Both the position numbers and the translations under genes were made by a program. Positions 1-11,400 of a stretch of DNA of 64,000 bases are shown here, in pieces. Position 1 is the stretch's first letter. Each line of letters starts with the position of its first letter. Origin of the DNA: Lachnospiraceae bacterium (GTDB taxonomy: Bacteria > Bacillota > Clostridia > Lachnospirales > Lachnospiraceae); NCBI GenBank assembly GCA_017938405.1, contig JAGBBP010000036.1:1-64000 (forward strand), given 5' to 3'. The notes beneath the pieces are model-generated. The model had not been told where the DNA came from. It saw only the letters and a program-made list of their open reading frames with translations, and did not search any database.

Positions 1-917
1 GCAACGGCGGAGCCGGTGGTGCAGGCGGAGCCGGTGGTCCGGGTGGGGCCGGTGGTACCGGTGGTCCGGGTGGTGTCGGCGGTAACGGTGGTAACGGTGC
101 GACCCAGGCTAAAACACCGGAGGTTACGTTTAACAAGTATTTGTATATCCGCGGTGTTACGACCTTTGCCAACTGTATTAATTTGAGCTATTCCGCAGTG
201 GACCCACAGAATGAGTTTGGTGAGATTTTCTTACTTGTGACCGAAGAAGGAAGTACAGGAGACCCGAGACGTATTGTATTGTCTGCCGGAGAAGAATCGG
301 TTCGTATTTACGGCCTGAAACCGGATACGTATTATACCATTGATATGGCGTACCGTTCCTATGACAGTGATAATCCGGCGAACTATGCGACGGTGGATAA
401 TGTGCGTGTAAAGACCAGAGCGATTTATACTTCGGTAAAGGTGGATACTTTATCAATTCCGGACAAAACCATGACCTGTAAGGTTTATTTGGACCAGAAT
501 TTCCCGCTGGCAACGGCAACTTTAGTGTTAACCAGTAATAGCGGAGACGGAAATCCGGAAACCGTAGTAGGGTATTGTGAGATTTCTACCGAAGATGGTT
601 CGATGGCAGAAGCAACCTCAGACATGGGTCTGAACCATATGTTTCTTCTTCAGGATGCGCATCTTGGTACAGAATTATGGATGCGGTTCGAGAATGTTAC
701 CTATTTTGATACCAATGTAGCAGGAGAAGAGGTAAAGGTAGGTATTCAGTTGCATGATTATTTTGTTGTAAAGTCTACCATCAATCAGAACAGCGGCGGA
801 ACTACTTTTGTTGTGCCGGAGGTAACCGAAGGATGGGGACCGCTACGACCGACCAATCCGGACATTCCGGCCACGGAGTCCGGCGTAGTATCCGGTGGCG
901 GTATTTCGGTAGAGTAA
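1..917 (+). CDS. C-terminal part of a Gly-rich, Fn3-like surface protein (5' end outside window)
   Basis: The reading frame is open from base 3 and enters from the left edge, so only the last 304 residues are visible. It opens with ten Gly-Gly-X triplets, followed by an all-beta region. One segment there (about residues 60-135, with the motif SVRIYGLKPDTYYTIDMAY) closely resembles the Fn3-like module of the giant protein at 8421-20084 (DIRISGLRPNATYKIVV). The C-terminus is VVSGGGISVE, with no membrane anchor or LPXTG. The c-like ATPase gene starts 56 bases downstream with no terminator or obvious promoter between, so it is probably co-transcribed with the rotary ATPase genes. An extracellular or surface role is inferred from composition and domain similarity. 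The signal peptide, if any, lies outside the window. Confidence 0.75.
   Translation, partial: NGGAGGAGGAGGPGGAGGTGGPGGVGGNGGNGATQAKTPEVTFNKYLYIRGVTTFANCINLSYSAVDPQNEFGEIFLLVTEEGSTGDPRRIVLSAGEESVRIYGLKPDTYYTIDMAYRSYDSDNPANYATVDNVRVKTRAIYTSVKVDTLSIPDKTMTCKVYLDQNFPLATATLVLTSNSGDGNPETVVGYCEISTEDGSMAEATSDMGLNHMFLLQDAHLGTELWMRFENVTYFDTNVAGEEVKVGIQLHDYFVVKSTINQNSGGTTFVVPEVTEGWGPLRPTNPDIPATESGVVSGGGISVE
3..101 (+). repeat. Gly-Gly-X triplet repeat region (coding)
   Basis: After an initial Asn, ten consecutive Gly-Gly-X triplets are encoded (X = Ala, Pro, Thr, Val or Asn), giving a near 9-base periodicity of ggtggt/ggcgga codons. The repeat continues to the window edge, so its true length is unknown. 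Poly-Gly-X tracts of this kind can fold as polyglycine-II helices in adhesins; that structure is an inference here. Confidence 0.85.
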
Positions 918-970
918 ACGTGTAGAATGCTTAGGTAAACAATAATTATGATAAAAGTTTAGGAGGATAA

Positions 971-1219
<249 letters not shown>

Positions 1220-1239
1220 TCTAAGGGGAGGAAGGTAAG

Positions 1240-1995
1240 ATGAGTGCAAATATGATTGCAGCTGTCATCGTAACCGTTTTATCCTGTGTTGCTGTTGTTT
1301 TCTTTGTGGTACTCCTTTCAACCGGTGTATTGCAACGATTAAAAAAGGAAGTATTCCGCTACATAAAGGTCTACAATGCCTATTTGGAGGAAGCAGTCGC
1401 AGAAGAAAGCAAGGAAACGGCGTACACAGATCTACGAGGAAAAGAAGAAGAAACCGTTGGAATTCCGGCAGATCCGGCGATTCCGTTTATTGCAAAAAAT
1501 GCACCGATGCAAAAGCAGGATTTCTTTGCGGATTATTTAAAAATCCGCAGTGCCTTTCAGGATAATCCTGCCCGGGTGTTAAAAGATTTCCCTAAGGCGT
1601 CTGTATCCGGTGAGCAGGTAACCCTGTACAGAACTATGCAGGAGAAGCTTTCCTTTGATACTGTTTATAAGATTTCCTGTCTGCAGGAAGAGCAACAGCT
1701 TGAGGTGTTACGGGAAGTGTTCTCGGAAGAGGAACGGGAGACACTGGATCAATACGAAGTCTCTTTGTCATTTCCGTTTTCGGTGACGGAGTTTGTGCTT
1801 TATTTAAAGGCAAAGAGCAGGGAATTGGATGATACGGTATATCTTTTTACAAGGGAACCGGAGCACTTGGGACTTAGTGCAAATTCGGAGCAGCTTCAGA
1901 TTTGTAAGGATGAGAATTTGTGCGAAGGCTTCCAGATTATGCAGGGAAATCGTTTGTATGATTACGGATTACGCAGTTCTGAAATGACACGGTAA
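1240..1995 (+). CDS. Putative peripheral-stalk subunit (b/delta-like fusion)
   Basis: This 251-residue protein has one N-terminal membrane span (about residues 6-29), a charged linker (30-85), then a soluble, probably alpha/beta domain. Its C-terminus (EGFQIMQGNRLYDYGLRSSE, about 229-248) resembles the end of F-type delta and V-type E subunits, where a Gly-rich strand is followed by D-x-S/T-L-x-x-R. The gene lies between c and alpha, exactly where b and delta occur in standard atp operons. I infer a fused stator stalk in which the membrane helix replaces b and the C-terminal domain replaces delta. No overall family match can be asserted by eye. The SD is GGGGAGGAAGG. Confidence 0.6.
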   Translation: MSANMIAAVIVTVLSCVAVVFFVVLLSTGVLQRLKKEVFRYIKVYNAYLEEAVAEESKETAYTDLRGKEEETVGIPADPAIPFIAKNAPMQKQDFFADYLKIRSAFQDNPARVLKDFPKASVSGEQVTLYRTMQEKLSFDTVYKISCLQEEQQLEVLREVFSEEERETLDQYEVSLSFPFSVTEFVLYLKAKSRELDDTVYLFTREPEHLGLSANSEQLQICKDENLCEGFQIMQGNRLYDYGLRSSEMTR

Positions 1996-2006
1996 CGGAG
2001 GATGAA

Positions 2007-3329
2007 ATGAGTCAGCAGATTGATAAAATTGTAGAGCAGAAAATCAATGCAATTCAAAAAAATGAAAATGTATATGAAATCGGCAGAGTAATCAAGGTAA
2101 ATGACTATGTATTGGAAGTGGAAGGCTTGCTTGGCGTAGGGTTCTTTGAACGCGTACGTATCGGGGACAAAGCAGAAGGCTATGTCAGTGCCATCAATCG
2201 GAATACCATCGGTGTTGCCCTTGTTAAGGTAACGGAAGAGGTATATGTAGGTGATATTGTTACTCCGACGGGAGAAGAGTTTACCGGCAAATTCTGTGAA
2301 AAGTCCGTTGGACGTATTGTAGATATGTTCGGTAAGGATTTGATGACCGGACAATATTTCGACGAATTGATTCCGTTACAGATTGAAACGAAACCGATTT
2401 CGATTATGGACCGTACCAGTGTAAATCGTCCCTTTGCCACCGGTATTACCGGTATCGATATGATTTATCCGGTAGGCCGCGGACAGCGTCAGTTGATTAT
2501 CGGCGATAAAAAGACCGGTAAGACCCAGATTGCCCTGGACGCCATCGTAAATCAAAAGGGCGGCGATATGCTTTGTATTTATGTGGCCATCGGTAAGACG
2601 AAGAAGGAAGTAAAGGAAATCTATACGGATCTTTTACGTCGCGGTGCCATGGATTATACCATTATTCTTGCGGCATTTAATGACGAATGTCCGCCGGTAC
2701 TTCGTAATACGCCGTTTGTGGGCATGGCTATTGCAGAGTTCTTTATGTTAAGAGATGCAAAGGATGTGCTGGTGGTATTTGACGACTTAAAGAAGCATGC
2801 GGATGTATATCGTGAGATTTCTCTTTTGACCGGTAAGGTTCCGGGAAGAGATGCCTATCCGTCGGATATTTTCTTCCTGCATGCAAGTCTTTTGGAACGC
2901 AGTTGTCAGCATAAGAACGGCGGTTCCATTACGGCACTTCCGATTGTAGAGACCAAGGGCGGCGATATCACGGAATATATTTCCAGTAATATTATTTCCA
3001 TTACCGACGGTCAGCTGGTATTATCCCAGAAGAACTTCGAGAAGGGCTTTAAGCCGGCCATTGACTACGGTTTGTCCGTATCCCGTCTGGGCGGTGCGGT
3101 ACAAACCAAGGAGATGAAGAGAATCGGTGCTGCGGTACGTCGTGAACTTCTTTCTTATTTGGAATCCTGCGATGTATATGAGCTTGCAAATATGGATGAA
3201 ATGAGTCCGGAGTTACAGAAGAAGATGATAAACGGTAAGCAGATTCGTGCAAACCTGAATCAATATAAGTTTTCACCGCGAACCATGGAGGAGATGTACC
3301 GGTTGTTTGACGGTCTGGTTGAGTATTAG
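2007..3329 (+). CDS. F1 ATPase alpha-subunit-like protein (short C-terminus)
   Basis: A clear AtpA homologue of 440 residues. The N-terminal beta-barrel region (about 20-90) is present. The P-loop is GDKKTGKT (residues 166-173; normal alpha has GDRQTGKT), followed by the DDLKKHADVYREISLL segment and PGRDAYPSDIF. The arginine finger is kept in SVSR (Arg360), next to LGGAVQ. The protein ends soon after SPRTMEEM, about 60 residues before a normal alpha (about 505), so much of the C-terminal helical domain is missing. It is probably a structural, non-catalytic nucleotide-binding subunit alternating with beta. The SD is CGGAGG, 12 bases after the stalk gene and followed 13 bases later by gamma. 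Confidence 0.93.
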   Translation: MSQQIDKIVEQKINAIQKNENVYEIGRVIKVNDYVLEVEGLLGVGFFERVRIGDKAEGYVSAINRNTIGVALVKVTEEVYVGDIVTPTGEEFTGKFCEKSVGRIVDMFGKDLMTGQYFDELIPLQIETKPISIMDRTSVNRPFATGITGIDMIYPVGRGQRQLIIGDKKTGKTQIALDAIVNQKGGDMLCIYVAIGKTKKEVKEIYTDLLRRGAMDYTIILAAFNDECPPVLRNTPFVGMAIAEFFMLRDAKDVLVVFDDLKKHADVYREISLLTGKVPGRDAYPSDIFFLHASLLERSCQHKNGGSITALPIVETKGGDITEYISSNIISITDGQLVLSQKNFEKGFKPAIDYGLSVSRLGGAVQTKEMKRIGAAVRRELLSYLESCDVYELANMDEMSPELQKKMINGKQIRANLNQYKFSPRTMEEMYRLFDGLVEY

Positions 3330-3341
3330 GAGAGGTAGCCT

Positions 3342-5497
<2,156 letters not shown>

Positions 5498-5516
5498 CCC
5501 GTAGGAGTGATGAGGT

Positions 5517-5807
5517 ATGGCAGAAGCAGTACAATCGGACAAGAGAATCGAAGCCATTATTATCGGGTATAAGAATGGTTTTACTGCGTATCATGACGTA
5601 AAAATGATACGCCTTAAGGGGGACCACTTGAATCTTCTGATTATGGCGGATTATATGCCGACCGTGGGAGAAATTCACGGGAATGTGGAGTTGGTCAGAG
5701 AAGACGGATTCGGTGGCGAAATTGTCCCGTTACATGATATTTCCGGTTTCTTTGTAGTTAAAAACAATGTGTTTAAGCTCTTGCTGGAGGAAGAAAACGA
5801 TGTTTGA
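5517..5807 (+). CDS. F1 ATPase epsilon-subunit-like protein, beta-sandwich domain only
   Basis: It has 96 residues against about 135 for typical epsilon. The visible pattern is that of the N-terminal beta-sandwich, including VKMIRLKGDHLNLLI, the PTVGEIHGNVEL turn, and ISGFFVVKNNVFKLLLEE, which matches the GGFxxVxxNxVxIL strand of epsilon. It stops where the two C-terminal helices would begin, so the inhibitory arm that restrains hydrolysis in many bacterial F1 enzymes is absent. It follows beta by 19 bases, as in standard atp operons, and its last 8 bases overlap the next gene. Identification rests on weak sequence similarity plus position. Confidence 0.72.
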   Translation: MAEAVQSDKRIEAIIIGYKNGFTAYHDVKMIRLKGDHLNLLIMADYMPTVGEIHGNVELVREDGFGGEIVPLHDISGFFVVKNNVFKLLLEEENDV

Positions 5808-7017
5808 TGAGATTGCCGGCCTTTTGGGAGGTTTTCAAAACTTCATATTGTGTCTGGTAATCGGATTGTTGGTTGTGACGATAATTACACTAGCCGGATT
5901 TTCCTTGTTTGGATTTGAACATCCGTTTTTGGGTTGGTATGCTTTGTTTTTAAACGATAAACGGAAACATACGATTGCCTTTTCCGTGAGTCTGGTACGT
6001 ATGCTTTTTTTGGGCGCATTGTTGGGAATGGCACGTTCCTTCGGGCTTACCCACGTTCTGATTTATGTATTGTTTACGGTTATACTTTGGGGAACGATAC
6101 TTCGACTTTCTTATGCTCTTTACGATTTGTTTTATTGCGTGGGAGTATTGGGAATGGTTTATTTATTGTCTCTGATGCAGAAAGAGCTTGGGAAAATACA
6201 GACGCAACCGGGAATGGGTGTTTTGACGGTACTGTTTTCCATTCTATTACTAATTGCTGCCGTGGGACAGTTTTTCGTTTCCATAAACGGAATCATTCCG
6301 AAAAGTATCAATAAAACGGAACGGGATATTAAGGTACAGAAATGGTCCCGTATGATATTGCCATGCTTGTTGATTTCTTTGATTTTTCCGTATTTGGTGT
6401 TGCATCATACCGACAGCATCACCTTGGAAGCGGGCGGAATTCAATTTGTAAACGGAGAGATAATTACCGTTGCGGCCAGAAGCAAAATTTCCAATACAGA
6501 CAGCGGATGTATGGCTGCAAACGATGCGGAAAGCTTTATTCTGGCAGATGTTCCGGTGTATGATTCCGCAAACGACAGAGTGATTTTTACGGAATATTGT
6601 TCGGTGGTTCAACCGAAGATTCAAATGATTAACCGGGTAAGTCCGATGTGTATCTTGGAAAACGAAAGCGGTGCTTTCCGGGTGATTAACGGTGACCGGG
6701 TAAGTAACATAGAAAACTTTTTCTTCTTTGACGGAAACGATGCCTATTATTTCCCGGAGAACACGAAGTTAACCTGGGGAGAAGAAACGGTGGTTCTTTC
6801 TTCTTTTTCAAAAGTAGATGTTTCGTTTAATCAAAAGATACAGATTTATAATTACCGATCGGGAATCTTTTCCGAATATGAAGCGGTAGAAGGTTTTTGT
6901 ATCGCTACCTTACAAGGTAGTGAGCAGGTGAATTTAAGTACTGACATTTTATACCGTGCAAACGGGGATGAACAAATGTTATTTATGCAACCGATGTTGT
7001 TGAATGATTTAGAGTAG
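5800..7017 (+). CDS. Polytopic membrane protein with extracellular domain; candidate a-subunit replacement
   Basis: I chose the ATG at 5800 because GGAGG lies just upstream and the start overlaps the epsilon gene. The 405 residues contain about six membrane spans (roughly 15-37, 58-78, 84-101, 106-126, 140-163, 184-202), then an extracellular domain of about 200 residues. Arg67 (SLVRMLFLG) and Arg102 (TILRLSYALYD) lie within or at the edge of helices; the second faintly recalls the L-R-L-F-G-N helix of a subunits, but similarity is too weak to call homology. Part of the C-terminal domain (AYYFPENTKLTWGEETVVL) resembles a stretch of the next protein (AYLMPKAPLYEIGADTVYL). I infer that it links the membrane rotor or stator to the outside apparatus. 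Confidence 0.6.
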   Translation: MFDEIAGLLGGFQNFILCLVIGLLVVTIITLAGFSLFGFEHPFLGWYALFLNDKRKHTIAFSVSLVRMLFLGALLGMARSFGLTHVLIYVLFTVILWGTILRLSYALYDLFYCVGVLGMVYLLSLMQKELGKIQTQPGMGVLTVLFSILLLIAAVGQFFVSINGIIPKSINKTERDIKVQKWSRMILPCLLISLIFPYLVLHHTDSITLEAGGIQFVNGEIITVAARSKISNTDSGCMAANDAESFILADVPVYDSANDRVIFTEYCSVVQPKIQMINRVSPMCILENESGAFRVINGDRVSNIENFFFFDGNDAYYFPENTKLTWGEETVVLSSFSKVDVSFNQKIQIYNYRSGIFSEYEAVEGFCIATLQGSEQVNLSTDILYRANGDEQMLFMQPMLLNDLE

Positions 7018-7031
7018 AACCGAGGGATAGT

Positions 7032-8393
7032 ATGATTCGAAGAGTATTAAGCAAACACAATAAAATAGTGTTAGTGATATTGGCGGTTTGCTTGGTGCTC
7101 TGGGGTGTAAATACCGCAATTAGGGTACATATCGCAAAGAAAAAGGCATCGGAGCCGGTTCTAATTGAGACTTTGTTGCAGGAAAGTTACTTCTTTTCGG
7201 AAACATTGACGTTTACGGAGGAAACGTTGTTTTCTTCGGGAATCAGTGAGATCCGTCTGGTGTACGGAAAAAACGGTGGAACGGTTTATCTGACACCGGA
7301 AAAAAAATACTATGTAGAAAAAGAAGACCGGAGAATCAGTAAAACAGCTCCTGTGTATCAAAAGAACGGAGGAACGGTATATTTTCCGGAAGAAATGTCC
7401 CACTATCGTTTGTTTTATACGGATTATACCGTATCGGAAGGAATCGGAGAAGGCTGGTTGAGTTCCGGGTCTGTTTTTTCGGCGGAAAATCAGCAGGCAG
7501 TAAAAAAGTCTGTATTATTTGCTGATTTGGGGAACGGAGTGTTTTTGAATGCACTTCCGATTACAGTGGAAGGAATTGGGTCTTATACGGTTCCGGCCCA
7601 CTCTTTGTTATATTTTTATGAGGATAATCTCGGGATTTTTGCCTTTGAAGACGGTGTATTAAATCGTTTTTATATTCCGACAAACGGGGAATCCATGGTA
7701 AAGGCGGAAGGAGTAAGAATCAGTTATCACAAATTAGTTCAGTTTTGCAGGGATGCGGTGATTTCCGATGAACCGCAGGTTACAAACAACGGCATTTTGT
7801 TGGAAGGAACCTATTATTATTATGATTTAGGAGTACGTTTTGAAATTGAAGGTCCGGGCTTTTTATATGAAACGAAGAACGGATGGTATTTTGAAAATGA
7901 GGCGCATGCTTATTTGATGCCGAAGGCTCCGTTGTATGAAATAGGAGCGGATACAGTTTATTTACCGACGGCGTATATGATGTTACAAATCAATCACAGA
8001 TTGTATCATTGCTTGCCGGCTACGACAAAAGTGATGCTGTCGGAGGGGGTGCCGGTGATTTCTTATCAGAATGTTTTCCAGGCACAGCCGGGTATTTTAT
8101 TACATGATGGGGAAGAACATTACATCGTGACAGAGGAGTCTTTATTCCGCTTAAAGGATAAGGAAATTCTGATTTCTCCGATGTCCAGTTTCAATATATT
8201 GGATCAGATGGAAATTAGTTTTTACCAGTATGACAGCGAAGAATATTTTACATTCAATACCGAAGGAAAGGAACCGGAGTTGGTACTTTCCAACGGAGAT
8301 GTAGTTTATTTATATCAAAGATTAATTATAAGAAAAGACGGGACAATGGATTTATTACTGAATAATCCATCGGTTTTTCCGGTCATTCAATAG
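7032..8393 (+). CDS. Single-span membrane protein with extracellular domains related to the giant protein
   Basis: 453 residues. A signal-anchor helix (about 11-28, IVLVILAVCLVLWGVNTAI) follows a basic N-terminus, so the rest is outside the cell. The extracellular part is beta-rich. Residues about 75-240 align with the N-terminal domain of the giant protein: both have a GGTVYL/GGKLYL strand, a second GGTVYF/NGTAVF strand, VFLNALPITV/LFLNTMELTV, and SLLYFYED/SVLTFYED at matching distances. A second unit further on shares a strand pattern with the preceding 405-residue protein. I know no named family for this. The gene starts 14 bases after its neighbour, within the same operon. Confidence 0.65.
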   Translation: MIRRVLSKHNKIVLVILAVCLVLWGVNTAIRVHIAKKKASEPVLIETLLQESYFFSETLTFTEETLFSSGISEIRLVYGKNGGTVYLTPEKKYYVEKEDRRISKTAPVYQKNGGTVYFPEEMSHYRLFYTDYTVSEGIGEGWLSSGSVFSAENQQAVKKSVLFADLGNGVFLNALPITVEGIGSYTVPAHSLLYFYEDNLGIFAFEDGVLNRFYIPTNGESMVKAEGVRISYHKLVQFCRDAVISDEPQVTNNGILLEGTYYYYDLGVRFEIEGPGFLYETKNGWYFENEAHAYLMPKAPLYEIGADTVYLPTAYMMLQINHRLYHCLPATTKVMLSEGVPVISYQNVFQAQPGILLHDGEEHYIVTEESLFRLKDKEILISPMSSFNILDQMEISFYQYDSEEYFTFNTEGKEPELVLSNGDVVYLYQRLIIRKDGTMDLLLNNPSVFPVIQ

Positions 8394-8420
8394 GGAAGAA
8401 AGCTGGAAAGGAGAGCTGTA

Positions 8421-11400
8421 ATGAAAAAGCGTTTGATAGCTTCAATCTGTGCGGCAGTAGTGGCAGTAACTGCTGTGACGGGAGCGGTGGTTCTGCGAAA
8501 TGATTATGACGTTTTTATGATTGTGGAAAGTGAAGGCCGGGCAGTGGCAGACGATACGATGCTACGGATTTTGACCGATGAGGATATGAATGTGGATGAC
8601 TCCGGGGTTAAGGAGTTACAAAGTGAACCGGTTGCCGCATCTGATACAATATATGAACGTGGCGGAAAGCTGTATTTAGGCGAGGACAAAAAGCAGCTTT
8701 CCTTTGCATATCCTTTTTTTGTAAATAACGGAACTGCAGTATTTTGTATCAATGAATCCGCAATGGCAGTTACGGACGAATTTGATTTTGTACCGACCTA
8801 TCAGGGATTGTATATCAGTGAAGGAATCAGTTTTAATCAGGATATGGAACGTGCATATCGTGAGGATTTCCTGTTTTTGCATCTTTCCAACGGTTTGTTT
8901 TTAAATACGATGGAATTAACGGTAAATAAATCCGATTTGCCGGGAAATACTCTTGTATCCAATTCTGTTCTTACATTTTATGAAGATGAGGTAAGATATT
9001 TTTCTTTGGATGAGAATGGTGTATTCCGGCTTACTTCCGTTACCGGACTTACAGAGGAAAGCTTTGTCCGTATCAACGGAAAAGAATATGACTATTATGA
9101 TTTACTGGAGCGTTTGGGGATTTATGAGAAAGAAGTATTGTTTGAAGAAGTTGTGAAGGCAACCTTAACCCCGGCACCGACGCCGACAGCAAAAGTAAAT
9201 CCAAAGCCTACGATTACACCGACTCCGACTGTGACGAAAACTCCGGCTACTCCGGGCGTTTCCGAAGGCGGAGCAGATGATGAGGGAGGAACCGGCTCCG
9301 GACAAGCAGGAACGATAACCCAGGACCCGACCCGACCAAATCAGGATAAAATTACCCCGACGCCTACGGTTGCACCGTCTCCGGTACCGGGAGAAGAAGA
9401 GATTACGTCATCTCCGCGCCCGACATCGGGACAAACTCCGGAGGGCGGGGAAAATATAACTCCATCGACAACAATTACGCCGACGCCGGATACGACTGCA
9501 ACCCCGCGTCCGACACCGGGTACAAAACCGACCCGTGAGCCACGTCCGACGTCTACTCCGGCGCCGACACCGACCCCGCGTCCGACATTGACTCCGATGC
9601 CGCCTTTAACCGCAGCACCGGCAGAACCGTCAGGAAGCAGCGGAGAGATTGCAGGCAGTGGAGAACCGGCCCCGCCTGCCCCTACTCCGGCACAACCGGC
9701 TCCGCCGGCAGACCCGGAACCGTCGGCACCGGCAAAACCTGTTAAACCATCCGATCCCGGGGCTACCGTATGGGTAAAACCGACCATAAAATTAACCGGA
9801 CCGTTTTCGTCTCTGGTTTATTCCGTGACCCATAATTCTTTGGAAGTAACAAATGCGGAGTTTTTACATAAGAGCGGAATTACCTTTGAAGTACAGGATC
9901 CGGAGACGGGCAAACTGGTAACGAGAAAGGCATATGCATCGTCTAATGATGATATCCGGATTTCCGGACTGCGTCCGAATGCAACCTACAAAATTGTTGT
10001 AACGATGAACTACGTGGATGCCAAGGGCAACAGACGAAGTGAATTGGTACGGGAAGGAGATATTGTTACAACCCTCGGAACCGAGCATTTGGATGCGCTT
10101 TTGTTGAACTGGTCCAACGGTCCGTATCTTTACACAAACAAAGCGGAATTATTTAATATTCAAATCAAGGATTTTAAGGAAAATGATAAATTTTACCTTG
10201 ATATGATACAACATATCGCTAAGGTAGAGCTGGCGTTTGAACCGGCAGATAAGTCCATTTTTGATTTGACTTCCGATACGGAAATTTTCCGGTTAAATCA
10301 GAAGAGTATCAGTAATTTAAAATTACAGGAGGCCGTGGATTTTGTGTCTCCGGAGCGTTTGGAATCCAATACGGAATATATCTATACTTTTTCCGTTACC
10401 GATAAATACGGAGAGGCATTCCGGCTGGGCGGAACGTATTCCGGTACGATTTCTACCGCAAAGGAAGCACCGGTTGCTAAGTTTAAAGTTACAAAGAATG
10501 AAGTAAAGGATATTGAACTTGAAATCAATATTGATAATCCGGACAAAGCGGATTTGGAAAATACCTACTTCCGGTTAAAAGACAGTGCCGGAACGAATGT
10601 GGTAACCTCGGCTTATTTGAACGGCACGTTTAGTCAATCGGCTGGTTATCATATGCTTACGGCAGAGAAGACGAAGGTTCGTTTTACAGATTTGATTGAT
10701 TTTGAAGTGTATACGGTAGAAGTATATACGGATTATGACGTAGCGGATAACAAGGGAATGCAGATTGATAAGCATATCGGGCAGACAAAGGTGATAACTG
10801 CATCTATTACCTCTCTGGGTCAGGCATATTTTGGTGTATCCTTTGACGCAATTACGGATAATTCTGCGGTGGCGACGGTGCAATTAAACAGTAATCGTAC
10901 CAATTCCCGCTTACAGGCGTTGATTGATGAATATGATATTTCTTTTGTAAAGGTAACCCGGAATGAGGAAGGTGAGGAAATCGGCACCTCTTCCGAAGGA
11001 ATTGTGGTACAGTATGTAGCAAAAGAAAAAAAAGAAGAACTTCCGGAGGATTCCGAAGGAGGCTCGGAGGAAAGCGGCTTGCCGGAGGAAGGCGGAGCGG
11101 AAGAAGCCGGAATTATGTTACTCGGAGAGGATGGCGGAGATGCCGGTGATTCGGGTGATGTTGGAGATGCCGGTGATACCGGTGAAAACGAAGGTTCTGA
11201 AGGTACGGAAGAGCTTCCGGAGGAAATTCCGGGAGATGCCGGGCCGATGGATGTAATGCATAAGGCGGAAAACGGTACGTTAACCTTATATGAATATCAA
11301 TTGGAAGATATTCACGGAAGCGGAATTCGTTTTGTTTTATCGAACCTTGACAGCGTGTCCGAATATCGGATTTCCATCGTACCGAGGGTATTCATGGGAA

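Noticed and set aside
9341..9787. Minus-strand ORF rich in Gly and Val (VGVGAGVDVGRG).
   Set aside because: It is the antisense image of the Pro/Thr-rich linker of the giant protein and has no SD or family.
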